Below, piece after piece: positions 40,622-49,490 of a stretch of 64,000 bases of DNA. Within the stretch, counting starts at the first letter, position 1. Every line of letters begins with the position of its first letter. The DNA comes from Rhodoblastus sp963713695 (GTDB taxonomy: Bacteria > Pseudomonadota > Alphaproteobacteria > Rhizobiales > Beijerinckiaceae): the NCBI GenBank assembly GCA_963713695.1, contig CAVQMU010000002.1, forward strand, positions 620,001 to 684,000, in the 5' to 3' direction. The notes under the pieces were generated by a model. That model ran no database searches and was not told where the DNA came from. It was given only the letters and a program-made list of their open reading frames with translations. The position numbers and the translations under genes were made by a program.

Positions 40622-41692
40622 TTAGTCGACCAGGGTTCCAAGCCGCTCGCCGCGATAGCTGCCGGAGCGGATGTCGCCCCACCAGTCGCTGTGATCGAGA
40701 TACCATTGCACGGTCTTTCGCAGGCCTGATTCGAAGGTCTCGCGCGGCTTCCAACCAAGTTCGCTCGAGATCTTCGAGCAATCGATGGCGTAGCGCAGGT
40801 CGTGGCCCGGGCGGTCCTGAACGAAGGAAATCAAACCACGGCGCGGGCCGATATCCGGGTCGGGCGCGAGCTCGTCGACGAGATCGCAGATGGCGTGGAC
40901 CACGTCGATATTCTTCCGTTCGTTGACGCCGCCGATATTGTAGCTCTCGCCAACGACGCCCTTCTCAACGACGGTCAGCAGCGCCTCCGCGTGATCCTCG
41001 ACAAAAAGCCAGTCCCGAATATTTTCGCCCGCGCCATAGACCGGCAGTTTCCTGCCCTCGAGCGCATTGAGGATCATCAGCGGGATCAGCTTTTCCGGGA
41101 AATGGTAGGGTCCGTAATTATTCGAGCAATTGGTCGCCACCACCGGCAGGCCGTATGTGTGCAACCAGGCGCGGGCGAGATGATCTGAGCCGGCTTTCGA
41201 AGCCGAATAGGGCGAGTTTGGCGCATAGGGCGTGTCCTCGCGGAACAGGCCGTCCTCGCCGAGCGAGCCGAAGACCTCGTCGGTCGAGATATGGTGGAAA
41301 CGGAAGCCCCGGGCCTTCTCGGCGGAAAGGTTGCGCCAGTAATGCAGCGTTTCCTGCAACATGACGTAAGTGCCGACAAGATTGGTCTGGATGAACTCGC
41401 CGGGCCCGTCGATGGAGCGGTCGACGTGGCTTTCGGCGGCCAGATGCATTACCCAGTCGGGCTTGAATTTATCCAGGGCGTCCCGCACCGCGGGGCCGTC
41501 GCATATGTCGCCGCGAATGAAGGAATAGCGGGGATCGCCGTCGATCGGCGCGAGCGAGGCGAGATTGCCCGCGTAGGTCAGCTTGTCGTAGACCAGCAGG
41601 GCGTGCGGCGTCTCGCGGATGATGCGCCGCGCGACGGCGGAACCGATGAAACCTGCGGCGCCCGTGACCAGGATGCGTTTAGAGCCAGCCAA
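40622..41692 (-). CDS. rfbB: dTDP-glucose 4,6-dehydratase
   Basis: The 356-aa RmlB starts at a TTG (41692) with GGAGA about 7 nt upstream, giving (M)AGSKRILVTGAAGFIGSAV. Family motifs are HLAAESHVDRSI, ISTDEVFGSLG, YSASKAGSDHL and NCSNNYGPYHFPEKLIPLMI. Longer reading upstream is Arg-rich and not part of the family, so the unusual TTG start is preferred. It catalyses the second step of dTDP-rhamnose synthesis. Confidence 0.95.
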   Translation of the reverse strand: MAGSKRILVTGAAGFIGSAVARRIIRETPHALLVYDKLTYAGNLASLAPIDGDPRYSFIRGDICDGPAVRDALDKFKPDWVMHLAAESHVDRSIDGPGEFIQTNLVGTYVMLQETLHYWRNLSAEKARGFRFHHISTDEVFGSLGEDGLFREDTPYAPNSPYSASKAGSDHLARAWLHTYGLPVVATNCSNNYGPYHFPEKLIPLMILNALEGRKLPVYGAGENIRDWLFVEDHAEALLTVVEKGVVGESYNIGGVNERKNIDVVHAICDLVDELAPDPDIGPRRGLISFVQDRPGHDLRYAIDCSKISSELGWKPRETFESGLRKTVQWYLDHSDWWGDIRSGSYRGERLGTLVD

Positions 41693-41829
41693 AATAGCGT
41701 CTCCATTGGATGCGAAGACGTTATTAAAGGGGCGAAGGAAAAAGGGGAAGCGTGTTTTTCTTGACGCTTCTCCCTTTTTTGTCCGATGGACTTGGCTAAA
41801 CAGGCGCTGCGATCGAAATGAGCGCGTCC

Positions 41830-42450
41830 TCAGGCTTCCGGACTGAAGCTCTTTCGTCCGCTGTTCAAGGCGTCGTCGAGCAGTTCCAGCCGGTCCTGAC
41901 CCCAGAAAACCTCGCCGTCGAGCACGTAGGAGGGTGAGCCGAAAACGTGGGATTGCAGGGCCTCGGCGAGGTTGCGCTGATAGCCTGTCTCGGCTTCGCC
42001 GCTCTCGCCGCGCGCAAGCCAATCCGGCTCATACCCCGCCTCCCGAAGAATTGTCGCCAGCTCCGCCCTGTCGGCGAGGTTGCGCTGCTGTTCGAATATG
42101 CCGGAAAAGGCCGCGCCGATGAATTTGGCGGGATCGACGCCGCCGAGTTGCATGGCGCAGACGATCCGGTCGCCTGGAGCCGGATCGAAAGGCCAAAACT
42201 GCGGATGGAGATGGAAATGGAGCCCGCGCTTCTCGCGCCAGCGCTGCAATTCGAGAATCCGGTATTTTTGCCGCGACGGGTGGCGCTTGGGCAGGGGCAG
42301 GCCGCCAGATTCAGGAAAAACCTGCGACAAGGCGACGGGGCGGTAGTCGACCTTCAGTCCATGCTTGGCGACAAGCCCCTGCAGCACGCCATGGCCGATA
42401 TAGGCCCAGGGGCTGAGCAGCGAGAGATAGACCGTGAGTTTGCGGGGCAT
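41830..42450 (-). CDS. DsbA-family isomerase (2-hydroxychromene-2-carboxylate isomerase type)
   Basis: The 206-aa product (MPRKLTVYLSLLSPWAYIGH) has the kappa-class thioredoxin fold. The S-P-W-A-Y motif stands in place of CxxC, followed by YRPVALSQVFPESGG and a C-terminal HVFGSPSYVLDGEVFWGQDRLELLDDAL. These enzymes use glutathione in aromatic degradation, but many members have unknown substrates. It lies alone between rfbB and the beta-oxidation cluster. The start at 42450 is chosen because upstream sequence is a palindromic repeat. Confidence 0.87.
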   Translation of the reverse strand: MPRKLTVYLSLLSPWAYIGHGVLQGLVAKHGLKVDYRPVALSQVFPESGGLPLPKRHPSRQKYRILELQRWREKRGLHFHLHPQFWPFDPAPGDRIVCAMQLGGVDPAKFIGAAFSGIFEQQRNLADRAELATILREAGYEPDWLARGESGEAETGYQRNLAEALQSHVFGSPSYVLDGEVFWGQDRLELLDDALNSGRKSFSPEA

Positions 42451-42473
42451 GAAGGTCCTCTTGAACCAAGCCG

Positions 42474-42560
42474 CCGTCATTGCGAGGGATGAAACGACGA
42501 AGCAATCCACGCTGCAATTCTGTCGCACGTTGGATTGCTTCGCTCCGCTCGCAATGACGG
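42474..42560. repeat. Interspersed palindromic repeat, copy 2
   Basis: Perfect terminal arms ccgtcattgcgag and ctcgcaatgacgg enclose a second stem, gaagcaatcca/tggattgcttc. It matches the copy at 14111-14183 in its arms. Confidence 0.75.
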
Positions 42561-42576
42561 ACGAGAGAATGCGAAC

Positions 42577-44784
42577 CTAAGCCGCCTCCTTCTTCGCCGC
42601 AAACCGCCCGTAAAAGGTTTCGCCCTTGGCGGCCATGTCGCGCAGCAATGCGGGAGGCGCAAAGCGGTCGCCGTATTTCGCGGCCAGCCTGTCGCAGAAC
42701 GCAACGAAAGTCTTCGTTCCCATGAAGTCGATATAGCTCAGGGCGCCGCCGGTATAGGGCGCGAAGCCGAAGCCGATGATCGAGCCGACGTCGGCCTCGC
42801 GCGGGTCGGTGACGACGCCGTCCTCGACCGTGCGCGCCGCCTCGACGGCTTGCACCACGAGCAGGCGCTGTTTCAACTCGGCGACGTCGAGCGTATCGGG
42901 GTCGAGCTTTTTCGCCTGCAGGTCGGCGAGCCCGGGCCAGAGCTTTTTCGGGGAGCCGGGCGCATAATCATAAAAACCCTTGCCGTTCTTGCGCCCGAGC
43001 CGGCCGAGCTTGACCACCATTTCCTCGAGCAGCTTTTCCTGCGCGGGGTCGACGGCCTGCGCGCCAAGATCGGCCTTGGTCGCCTGGAGAATCTTCCAGG
43101 CGAGATCGAGGGCGACTTCATCGTTGAGCGACAGCGGCCCGACGGGCATGCCGGCCATGCGCGCGACATTCTCGATCATCGGCGCGGGCACGCCCTCCAT
43201 CAGCATCAGATGGCCCTCGCGCACATAATTGAGGACGCAGCGATTGGCGAAGAAGCCGCGGGAATCGTTGACGACGATAGGCGTTTTCCTGATGGCGCGG
43301 ACATAATCGAGCGCCACCGCGAGCGCCTTGTCGCCGGTCTTGGCGCCCATGATCGTCTCGACCAGCAGCATCTTGTCGACCGGTGAGAAGAAATGCACGC
43401 CGATGAAATTTTCCGGCTTCGGCCAGTTCTCGGCGAGCGAGGTGATCGGCAGCGTCGAGGTGTTGGAGGCGAAAATCGCGTCGGGACCGACGATGGCCAG
43501 CGCCTTGGCGATGGCTTCCGCCTTGACGGCGCGGTCCTCGAACACGGCCTCGACGATCAGGTCGACGCCCTTCAGCGCCGCGTAATCGGCTGATGGCGCG
43601 ATGCGCGCAAGCACTTTCGCCTTGGCGTCTTCCGTGCTGCGACCCTTGGCCACGGCGGCGGAGAGGATGCCGTCCGCATGGGCCTTGCCCTTGTCGGCCG
43701 CGGCCTGATCACGGTCGATCAGCACCACGTCAATGCCCGCAAGCGCGGAGACATAGGCGATTCCCGCGCCCATGAAACCGGCGCCGATCACGCCGATCTT
43801 CTTGATCACGGTCGGGGGCACGATTTTCGGACGGCGCGCGCCCTTGTTCAGTTCGCCCATCGAGACGAACAGGCTGCGGATCATTGCAGCGGCTTCCGGC
43901 GAGCGCAGGATTTTCGCGAACCAGCGGCTTTCGACGCGCAGCGCGAGGTCAACAGGCAATTGCAACCCGTCGAAGACGCATTTCAGCACGGCGCGGGCGG
44001 CGGGATAATTATCGAAGGTTTCGCGGCGGTAAATGGCGTTGGCCGGCGGCCAGATCATCATGCCCCCAGGCGAAAAGACTTTGCCCGAGGGGAATTTGTA
44101 GCCCTTCACATCCCAGGGCGCCTCGCCCTTGCCGCCAGCCTTGATCCAGTCCTTTGCCGCCTGCACGAGATTTGCGCGCGGCGCCAGCGCATGCACGAGG
44201 TTCTTCGCCTTGGCGGCGGAGGGCTTGATCTGGTCGCCCTTCAGCAGCATCTGCAGGGCGTCGGGCGTTGGCATCAGCCGCGCCACGCGCGTCGTGCCGC
44301 CGCCGCCTGGGAAAAGGCCGACCTTGATTTCCGGCAGGCCGACGCGCGTCTTGTCGTCGTCGCCCATCACCCGGTAATGGCAGGCGAGCGCCAGTTCGAA
44401 GCCGCCGCCGACGCAGGTCCCGTTGATCGCCGCGGCCCATGGTTTGCCGCTAGTCTCTATCTTGCGATAGATGCGGGAAAGTTTGGAGATCTCGTCGAAG
44501 AAGCCCAGCATCGCCTTGTCGGCGCCCAGGGATTTGGTGGCGTCGCGCAGCGCGCGTCCCGACGCTTCGAGCATGGTGAGATCGGCGCCGCCGGAAAAAT
44601 GCTCCTTGCCGGAGGCGACGACGACGCCCTTCACATTGGCGTCGCCAGTCGTGGCGTCGACGATCTGCTCCAATTCGTTCATCATCGTGGCGTCGATGAG
44701 GTTCATGGTCTTGCCGGGAACGTCCCAGGTCACGAGGGCGATGCCGTCGGCGTCGGTTTCGACGCGGAATTGAGTCAGGTTCAT
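42577..44784 (-). CDS. fadJ: Fatty-acid oxidation enoyl-CoA hydratase/3-hydroxyacyl-CoA dehydrogenase
   Basis: The 735-aa bifunctional enzyme has an N-terminal crotonase domain (about 1-210; VVASGKEHFSGGADLTML, INGTCVGGGFELALACHYR). The NAD-binding 3HCDH domain begins near 335 (IGVIGAGFMGAGIAYVSALAG), and the C-terminal 3HCDH part has NRCVLNYVREGHLMLMEGVP. It performs two steps of beta-oxidation. The ATG at 44784 (MNLTQFRVETD) lies 14 nt after the thiolase stop, an operon arrangement. FadB-like naming would be equally acceptable. Confidence 0.94.
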   Translation of the reverse strand: MNLTQFRVETDADGIALVTWDVPGKTMNLIDATMMNELEQIVDATTGDANVKGVVVASGKEHFSGGADLTMLEASGRALRDATKSLGADKAMLGFFDEISKLSRIYRKIETSGKPWAAAINGTCVGGGFELALACHYRVMGDDDKTRVGLPEIKVGLFPGGGGTTRVARLMPTPDALQMLLKGDQIKPSAAKAKNLVHALAPRANLVQAAKDWIKAGGKGEAPWDVKGYKFPSGKVFSPGGMMIWPPANAIYRRETFDNYPAARAVLKCVFDGLQLPVDLALRVESRWFAKILRSPEAAAMIRSLFVSMGELNKGARRPKIVPPTVIKKIGVIGAGFMGAGIAYVSALAGIDVVLIDRDQAAADKGKAHADGILSAAVAKGRSTEDAKAKVLARIAPSADYAALKGVDLIVEAVFEDRAVKAEAIAKALAIVGPDAIFASNTSTLPITSLAENWPKPENFIGVHFFSPVDKMLLVETIMGAKTGDKALAVALDYVRAIRKTPIVVNDSRGFFANRCVLNYVREGHLMLMEGVPAPMIENVARMAGMPVGPLSLNDEVALDLAWKILQATKADLGAQAVDPAQEKLLEEMVVKLGRLGRKNGKGFYDYAPGSPKKLWPGLADLQAKKLDPDTLDVAELKQRLLVVQAVEAARTVEDGVVTDPREADVGSIIGFGFAPYTGGALSYIDFMGTKTFVAFCDRLAAKYGDRFAPPALLRDMAAKGETFYGRFAAKKEAA

Positions 44785-44798
44785 GGAAGATCTCCCGA

Positions 44799-46007
<1,209 letters not shown>

Positions 46008-46074
46008 GACGTTTCCCCTTTAGGAAATGCGATTTCTTGGATTTGAAACTTTTTCGCGGAAGGGCGCCGCCAAT

Positions 46075-47862
46075 TCAGAACAATGCCGCCGGCAGGCTCA
46101 TCATATTGGCCGCTCCCGTGGTGATGCGTGCGAGGCGCAGGGCCGTTTCCGGGAGAATGCGCTCAATGAAGAAGGTCGCGCAAGCCTGCTTGGCCTGCAG
46201 GAATTCAGGATGGCCGGAATTGGCTTCCGAATTGGCGGCCTTGGCCATTTGCGCCCACATGTAGCCCATGGCGACGAGGCCGAGCAGGTGCATGTAATCG
46301 GTGGCGGCGGCGCCGGCGTTATCGGGCGCAGCCAAGCCGTTCTGCATCAGCCAAAGCGTCGCCTGCTGCAAATGGCCGAGGCTTTGCGAGAGCGGGCCAA
46401 GCAGCGGCTTCAGCGCCTCGTCGCCGTCGTTGACCTTGAGCCAGCCGCCGACGTCGGCCAGGAAGGCCATGATGGCGCGGCCGCCATTGGCCGGCAGCTT
46501 GCGCCCCACGAGATCGAGCGCCTGGATGCCGTTGGCGCCTTCATAGATCTGGGTGATGCGGGCGTCGCGCACGAATTGCTCCATGCCCCATTCGGCGACA
46601 TAGCCATGCCCGCCGAACACCTGCTGCGCCTTGACGCAATTGTCGAACCCGCGGTCGGTCAGCACGCCCTTGAGCACGGGAGTCATCAGTCCCAGATAGT
46701 CCGACGCCTTTTCGCGCGCCTTCTCATCGGGGCTCTTGTGGGCGATGTCGCTTTGCAGCGCCGACCAAAGCGCCAGCGCCCGTCCCGCCTCGTTGACGCA
46801 GCGGATTTCGAGCAGCATTCGGCGGATGTCCGGATGGACAATCAGCGGATCGGCCGGCTTGTCCGGGTTTTTCACGCCGGACAGGGAACGGCCCTGGATG
46901 CGGTCGTTGGCGTAGGCGACGGCGTTCTGGTAGGCGACTTCCGATTGCGACAGTCCCTGCACGCCAACCGCGAGCCGCGCCTCGTTCATCATCACAAACA
47001 TGGCGTTGAGGCCGCGATTTTCCTCGCCGACCAGCCAGCCCGCGGCGTCGTCGTAATTCATCACGCAGGTCGAATTGGCGTGAATGCCCATCTTGTGCTC
47101 GATCGAGCCGCAGGACACGCCATTGCGCTTGCCGGCCTCGCCCGAGGAGTCTGGCAGGAATTTCGGCACGAGAAACAGCGAAATGCCTTTTACGCCTGAG
47201 GGCGCGCCTTCTATGCGCGCCAGCACCAGATGGACGATGTTTTCCGAGAGGTCGTGTTCGCCGGCTGAAATGAAGATTTTCTGGCCGGTGATGGCGAAAG
47301 AGCCATCGTCGCGGCGCACGGCCTTGGTCTTGAGCATGCCGAGATCGGTGCCGCAATGCGGCTCCGTCAGGTTCATCGTCCCGGTCCAGCGGCCCTCGAT
47401 CATTTTCGGCGCATAGGTTGCCTTCAACTCATCCGAGCCATGCGTCAGCAGGGCGGCGATGGCGCCCGACGTCAGGCCCGGATACATGGCGAAGGCCATG
47501 TTTGCGGAGGAAAAATATTCGTTGACGGCGGTGGCCAGCACATAGGGGAGGCCCTGGCCGCCATAGTCGGCCTCGAAGGGCAGGCTGATCCAGCCGCCGC
47601 CGGCATAGGCGTCGAAAGCCGCCTTGAAACCCTTTGGCGCGACAACCGAGCCGTCGTCGTTGCGGCGGCAGCCTTCCTGGTCGCCGGACAGGTTGATCGG
47701 CTGCAATTGCTCCTGGGCGAGCTTGGCCGCCTCTTCGAGCACGGCGGCGACAATATCGGGCGATGCTTCGGAAAATCCTTGGAGATCGCCATGGTCGCCC
47801 ATGCGCAGCACGTCATTGAGCAGGAACAGCGTATCGGCGACGGGCGCCTTGTAGCTCGGCAT
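46075..47862 (-). CDS. Acyl-CoA dehydrogenase
   Basis: The 595-aa flavoprotein is of the long-type acyl-CoA dehydrogenase with an extra C-terminal domain. It shows MNLTEPHCGTDLGMLKTKAV, ITGQKIFISAGEHD, NGVSCGSIEHKMGIHANSTCVMNYD and FGGHGYVAEWGMEQFVRDARITQIYEGANGIQALDL; the last segment contains the catalytic-base region. It feeds the thiolase and FadJ-like enzymes downstream. A 20-bp palindrome lies about 60 nt upstream of its start. Confidence 0.94.
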   Translation of the reverse strand: MPSYKAPVADTLFLLNDVLRMGDHGDLQGFSEASPDIVAAVLEEAAKLAQEQLQPINLSGDQEGCRRNDDGSVVAPKGFKAAFDAYAGGGWISLPFEADYGGQGLPYVLATAVNEYFSSANMAFAMYPGLTSGAIAALLTHGSDELKATYAPKMIEGRWTGTMNLTEPHCGTDLGMLKTKAVRRDDGSFAITGQKIFISAGEHDLSENIVHLVLARIEGAPSGVKGISLFLVPKFLPDSSGEAGKRNGVSCGSIEHKMGIHANSTCVMNYDDAAGWLVGEENRGLNAMFVMMNEARLAVGVQGLSQSEVAYQNAVAYANDRIQGRSLSGVKNPDKPADPLIVHPDIRRMLLEIRCVNEAGRALALWSALQSDIAHKSPDEKAREKASDYLGLMTPVLKGVLTDRGFDNCVKAQQVFGGHGYVAEWGMEQFVRDARITQIYEGANGIQALDLVGRKLPANGGRAIMAFLADVGGWLKVNDGDEALKPLLGPLSQSLGHLQQATLWLMQNGLAAPDNAGAAATDYMHLLGLVAMGYMWAQMAKAANSEANSGHPEFLQAKQACATFFIERILPETALRLARITTGAANMMSLPAALF

Positions 47863-47923
47863 GTTTCCCCTCCCAGGGTTTTGGCAAATTGAACTACGGA
47901 CCCTTGTCGGGCCATCTTCTGTT

Positions 47924-47944
47924 AGTTCACATATAAACTAATTC
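47924..47944. promoter_or_regulatory. Palindrome upstream of the beta-oxidation operon
   Basis: The arms TTAGTT and AAACTAA surround an AT-rich centre (cacatat). The site lies about 60-80 nt upstream of the acyl-CoA dehydrogenase ATG and is a good operator candidate. The ligand could be the adjacent MerR protein or an unlinked fatty-acid regulator. Confidence 0.4.
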
Positions 47945-48015
47945 GGGAGGAACGCAAGAGCGTCTGCGATGACTTTTTGTTGAAAGGCGGCGGAGGCTTT
48001 CGTCGCCGCCAAATG

Positions 48016-48045
48016 AAAAAGCGGCCTGCCTTCGGGCAAGCCGCT
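48016..48045 (-). terminator. Rho-independent terminator of the MerR gene
   Basis: On the minus strand AGCGGCTTGCC pairs with GGCAGGCCGCT across a CGA loop region, followed by TTTTTC. It ends the transcript from the MerR-type gene before the beta-oxidation promoter. Confidence 0.75.
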
Positions 48046-48129
48046 CCTTCAGGGGATCGCATGGAAGCGTGCGTTACAGGCCCAATCTTGCCGAGCTCCG
48101 CCGGGAGCGCGCAGGACGGATGCCGGCGA

Positions 48130-48546
48130 TCAGCGTCCGCTGACCAGCTTGCGATGCGCGGTGCGCAATTCGTCGATGGCCTGGTCAAGGTCGGCGCGGC
48201 GCTCTTCAAGATGGCGCAATTGCGACAGGACCATTTTTTCGTCGAGCACGAAATCGTCGCCCTTCTTGTCCTTGCCGGTCTCGGCTTCGAGCAGCTCGGC
48301 GATTTCTGTCAAAGTGAAGCCGAGATGCTTTCCCTTCAGGATCATCTGCAGGCGAACCTTCTGCACGCCATCGTAGAAACGCGCGCCGCCACGGCGGATC
48401 GGCTTGAGAAGGCCGCGCTGCTCATAGAAGCGAAGCGCGCGAAGGGTGACGCCGTAAAGACGTGAGACTTCTCCGATCGTCAATAATTCTGAACCGGCAT
48501 TGTCGGCTTCCGGAGGGGTGATGTGGAGGTGGGCGGTGGCGTTCAT
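48130..48546 (-). CDS. MerR-family transcriptional regulator
   Basis: The 138-aa product has the MerR winged helix LLTIGEVSRLYGVTLRALRFYEQRGLLKPIRRGGARFYDG at about 22-62 and a coiled-coil dimerisation helix after it. It lacks the C-terminal cysteines of metal sensors. MerR proteins of this type (LiuR/AtuR-like) often control acyl-CoA catabolism, and this gene sits directly upstream of the acyl-CoA dehydrogenase operon in the same direction. The ATG at 48546 (MNATAHLHITPP) is preferred. Confidence 0.85.
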   Translation of the reverse strand: MNATAHLHITPPEADNAGSELLTIGEVSRLYGVTLRALRFYEQRGLLKPIRRGGARFYDGVQKVRLQMILKGKHLGFTLTEIAELLEAETGKDKKGDDFVLDEKMVLSQLRHLEERRADLDQAIDELRTAHRKLVSGR

Positions 48547-48806
48547 GGAATGGGTCCTGATAGCGGGGAAAATCAATACGCTGCACACGTCAGGGTTGTA
48601 ACGCACGTCAGCACAACTTGCAATCCACCTTTTGAACCGGTTCGGGCGCATCTGTCTCAAAATCGGTCAGGGTTAACCTGTTTTTTACCGTATTTGCCGA
48701 AAGATGCCTTAGAGGACCGCCATACTCCGTAACGCGTGATTCGCGCGTTGCAGGGCTGGCGATCCGGGCGGAATTTCATGGCCGCCGGTTCAACCGGGTT
48801 GCAAAA

Positions 48807-49490
48807 ATGAACAAAGCGGTCCCCTGGAGCATCAAGGGCATTGATTTCGACGCGAGGGAGGCCGCAAAGGAAGCGGCGCGCCGCGACGGGGTCACCCTCG
48901 GCGAATGGATGAACAGGGCCATAGCCGACCGCGCAGCCGAGATGGGCGCAAGCGCCCAGGATTTTGACGCGGACGAGCGTCTCGAGGCGGTCGCTGCGCA
49001 ACTCGCCCGGCTGAGCAGCCAGATGGACGACGACGAGCCGCCACGCCGCCGGCGCGGCGAATCGGGTCGACGCCAAGATTTGCGGCAAGATTTGCGTCAA
49101 GAAACGCCGCGCGGCGAAGCGCCGCAACGCGATGAAGGCCCGTTCGAAAGGGCAAGGTTCGCCACATCTGAACAGGAAGACGGGGACGAGGATTTCGCGC
49201 CGCCGCGCGAGCCGCGCCGCCGTCCGGCCGCTCCTTCTGTCGCTTCCTTTCCCGAAAGGCCTCGCGCAAAAAGGCCGCGCGACGCCTTCGGCGACGATCG
49301 TCCGAGCGAGTCATTCAACGAATCCAGGCGTTTTCGTTCTGGCCGCGGCAGGTCCGGCGAAGCCGATGACCTGCTCGAACAGGCTGTAGCCGCCTTCGAG
49401 GACCAGGCGGGACGCGTCGAGGCGCGAACGGCGCGGGCCATCGCCAATGTCGCCAATCTCATTGAATTCCGCGGAAAGCGACCGCGCTGA
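48807..49490 (+). CDS. PodJL-like protein, N-terminal part (frame-broken)
   Basis: The 227-aa reading frame begins MNKAVPWSIKGIDFDAREAA and contains RRDGVTLGEWMNRAIADRAAEM, the conserved start of large Sel1 coiled-coil proteins in Rhizobiales. It ends RTARAIANVANLIE followed by an atypical FRGKRPR tail. Homologous proteins continue straight into the coiled coil, which here is in the overlapping next frame (NSAESDRAEALAQVDARI). The two are most likely one gene with a frameshift at about 49461-49470. Confidence 0.75.
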   Translation: MNKAVPWSIKGIDFDAREAAKEAARRDGVTLGEWMNRAIADRAAEMGASAQDFDADERLEAVAAQLARLSSQMDDDEPPRRRRGESGRRQDLRQDLRQETPRGEAPQRDEGPFERARFATSEQEDGDEDFAPPREPRRRPAAPSVASFPERPRAKRPRDAFGDDRPSESFNESRRFRSGRGRSGEADDLLEQAVAAFEDQAGRVEARTARAIANVANLIEFRGKRPR

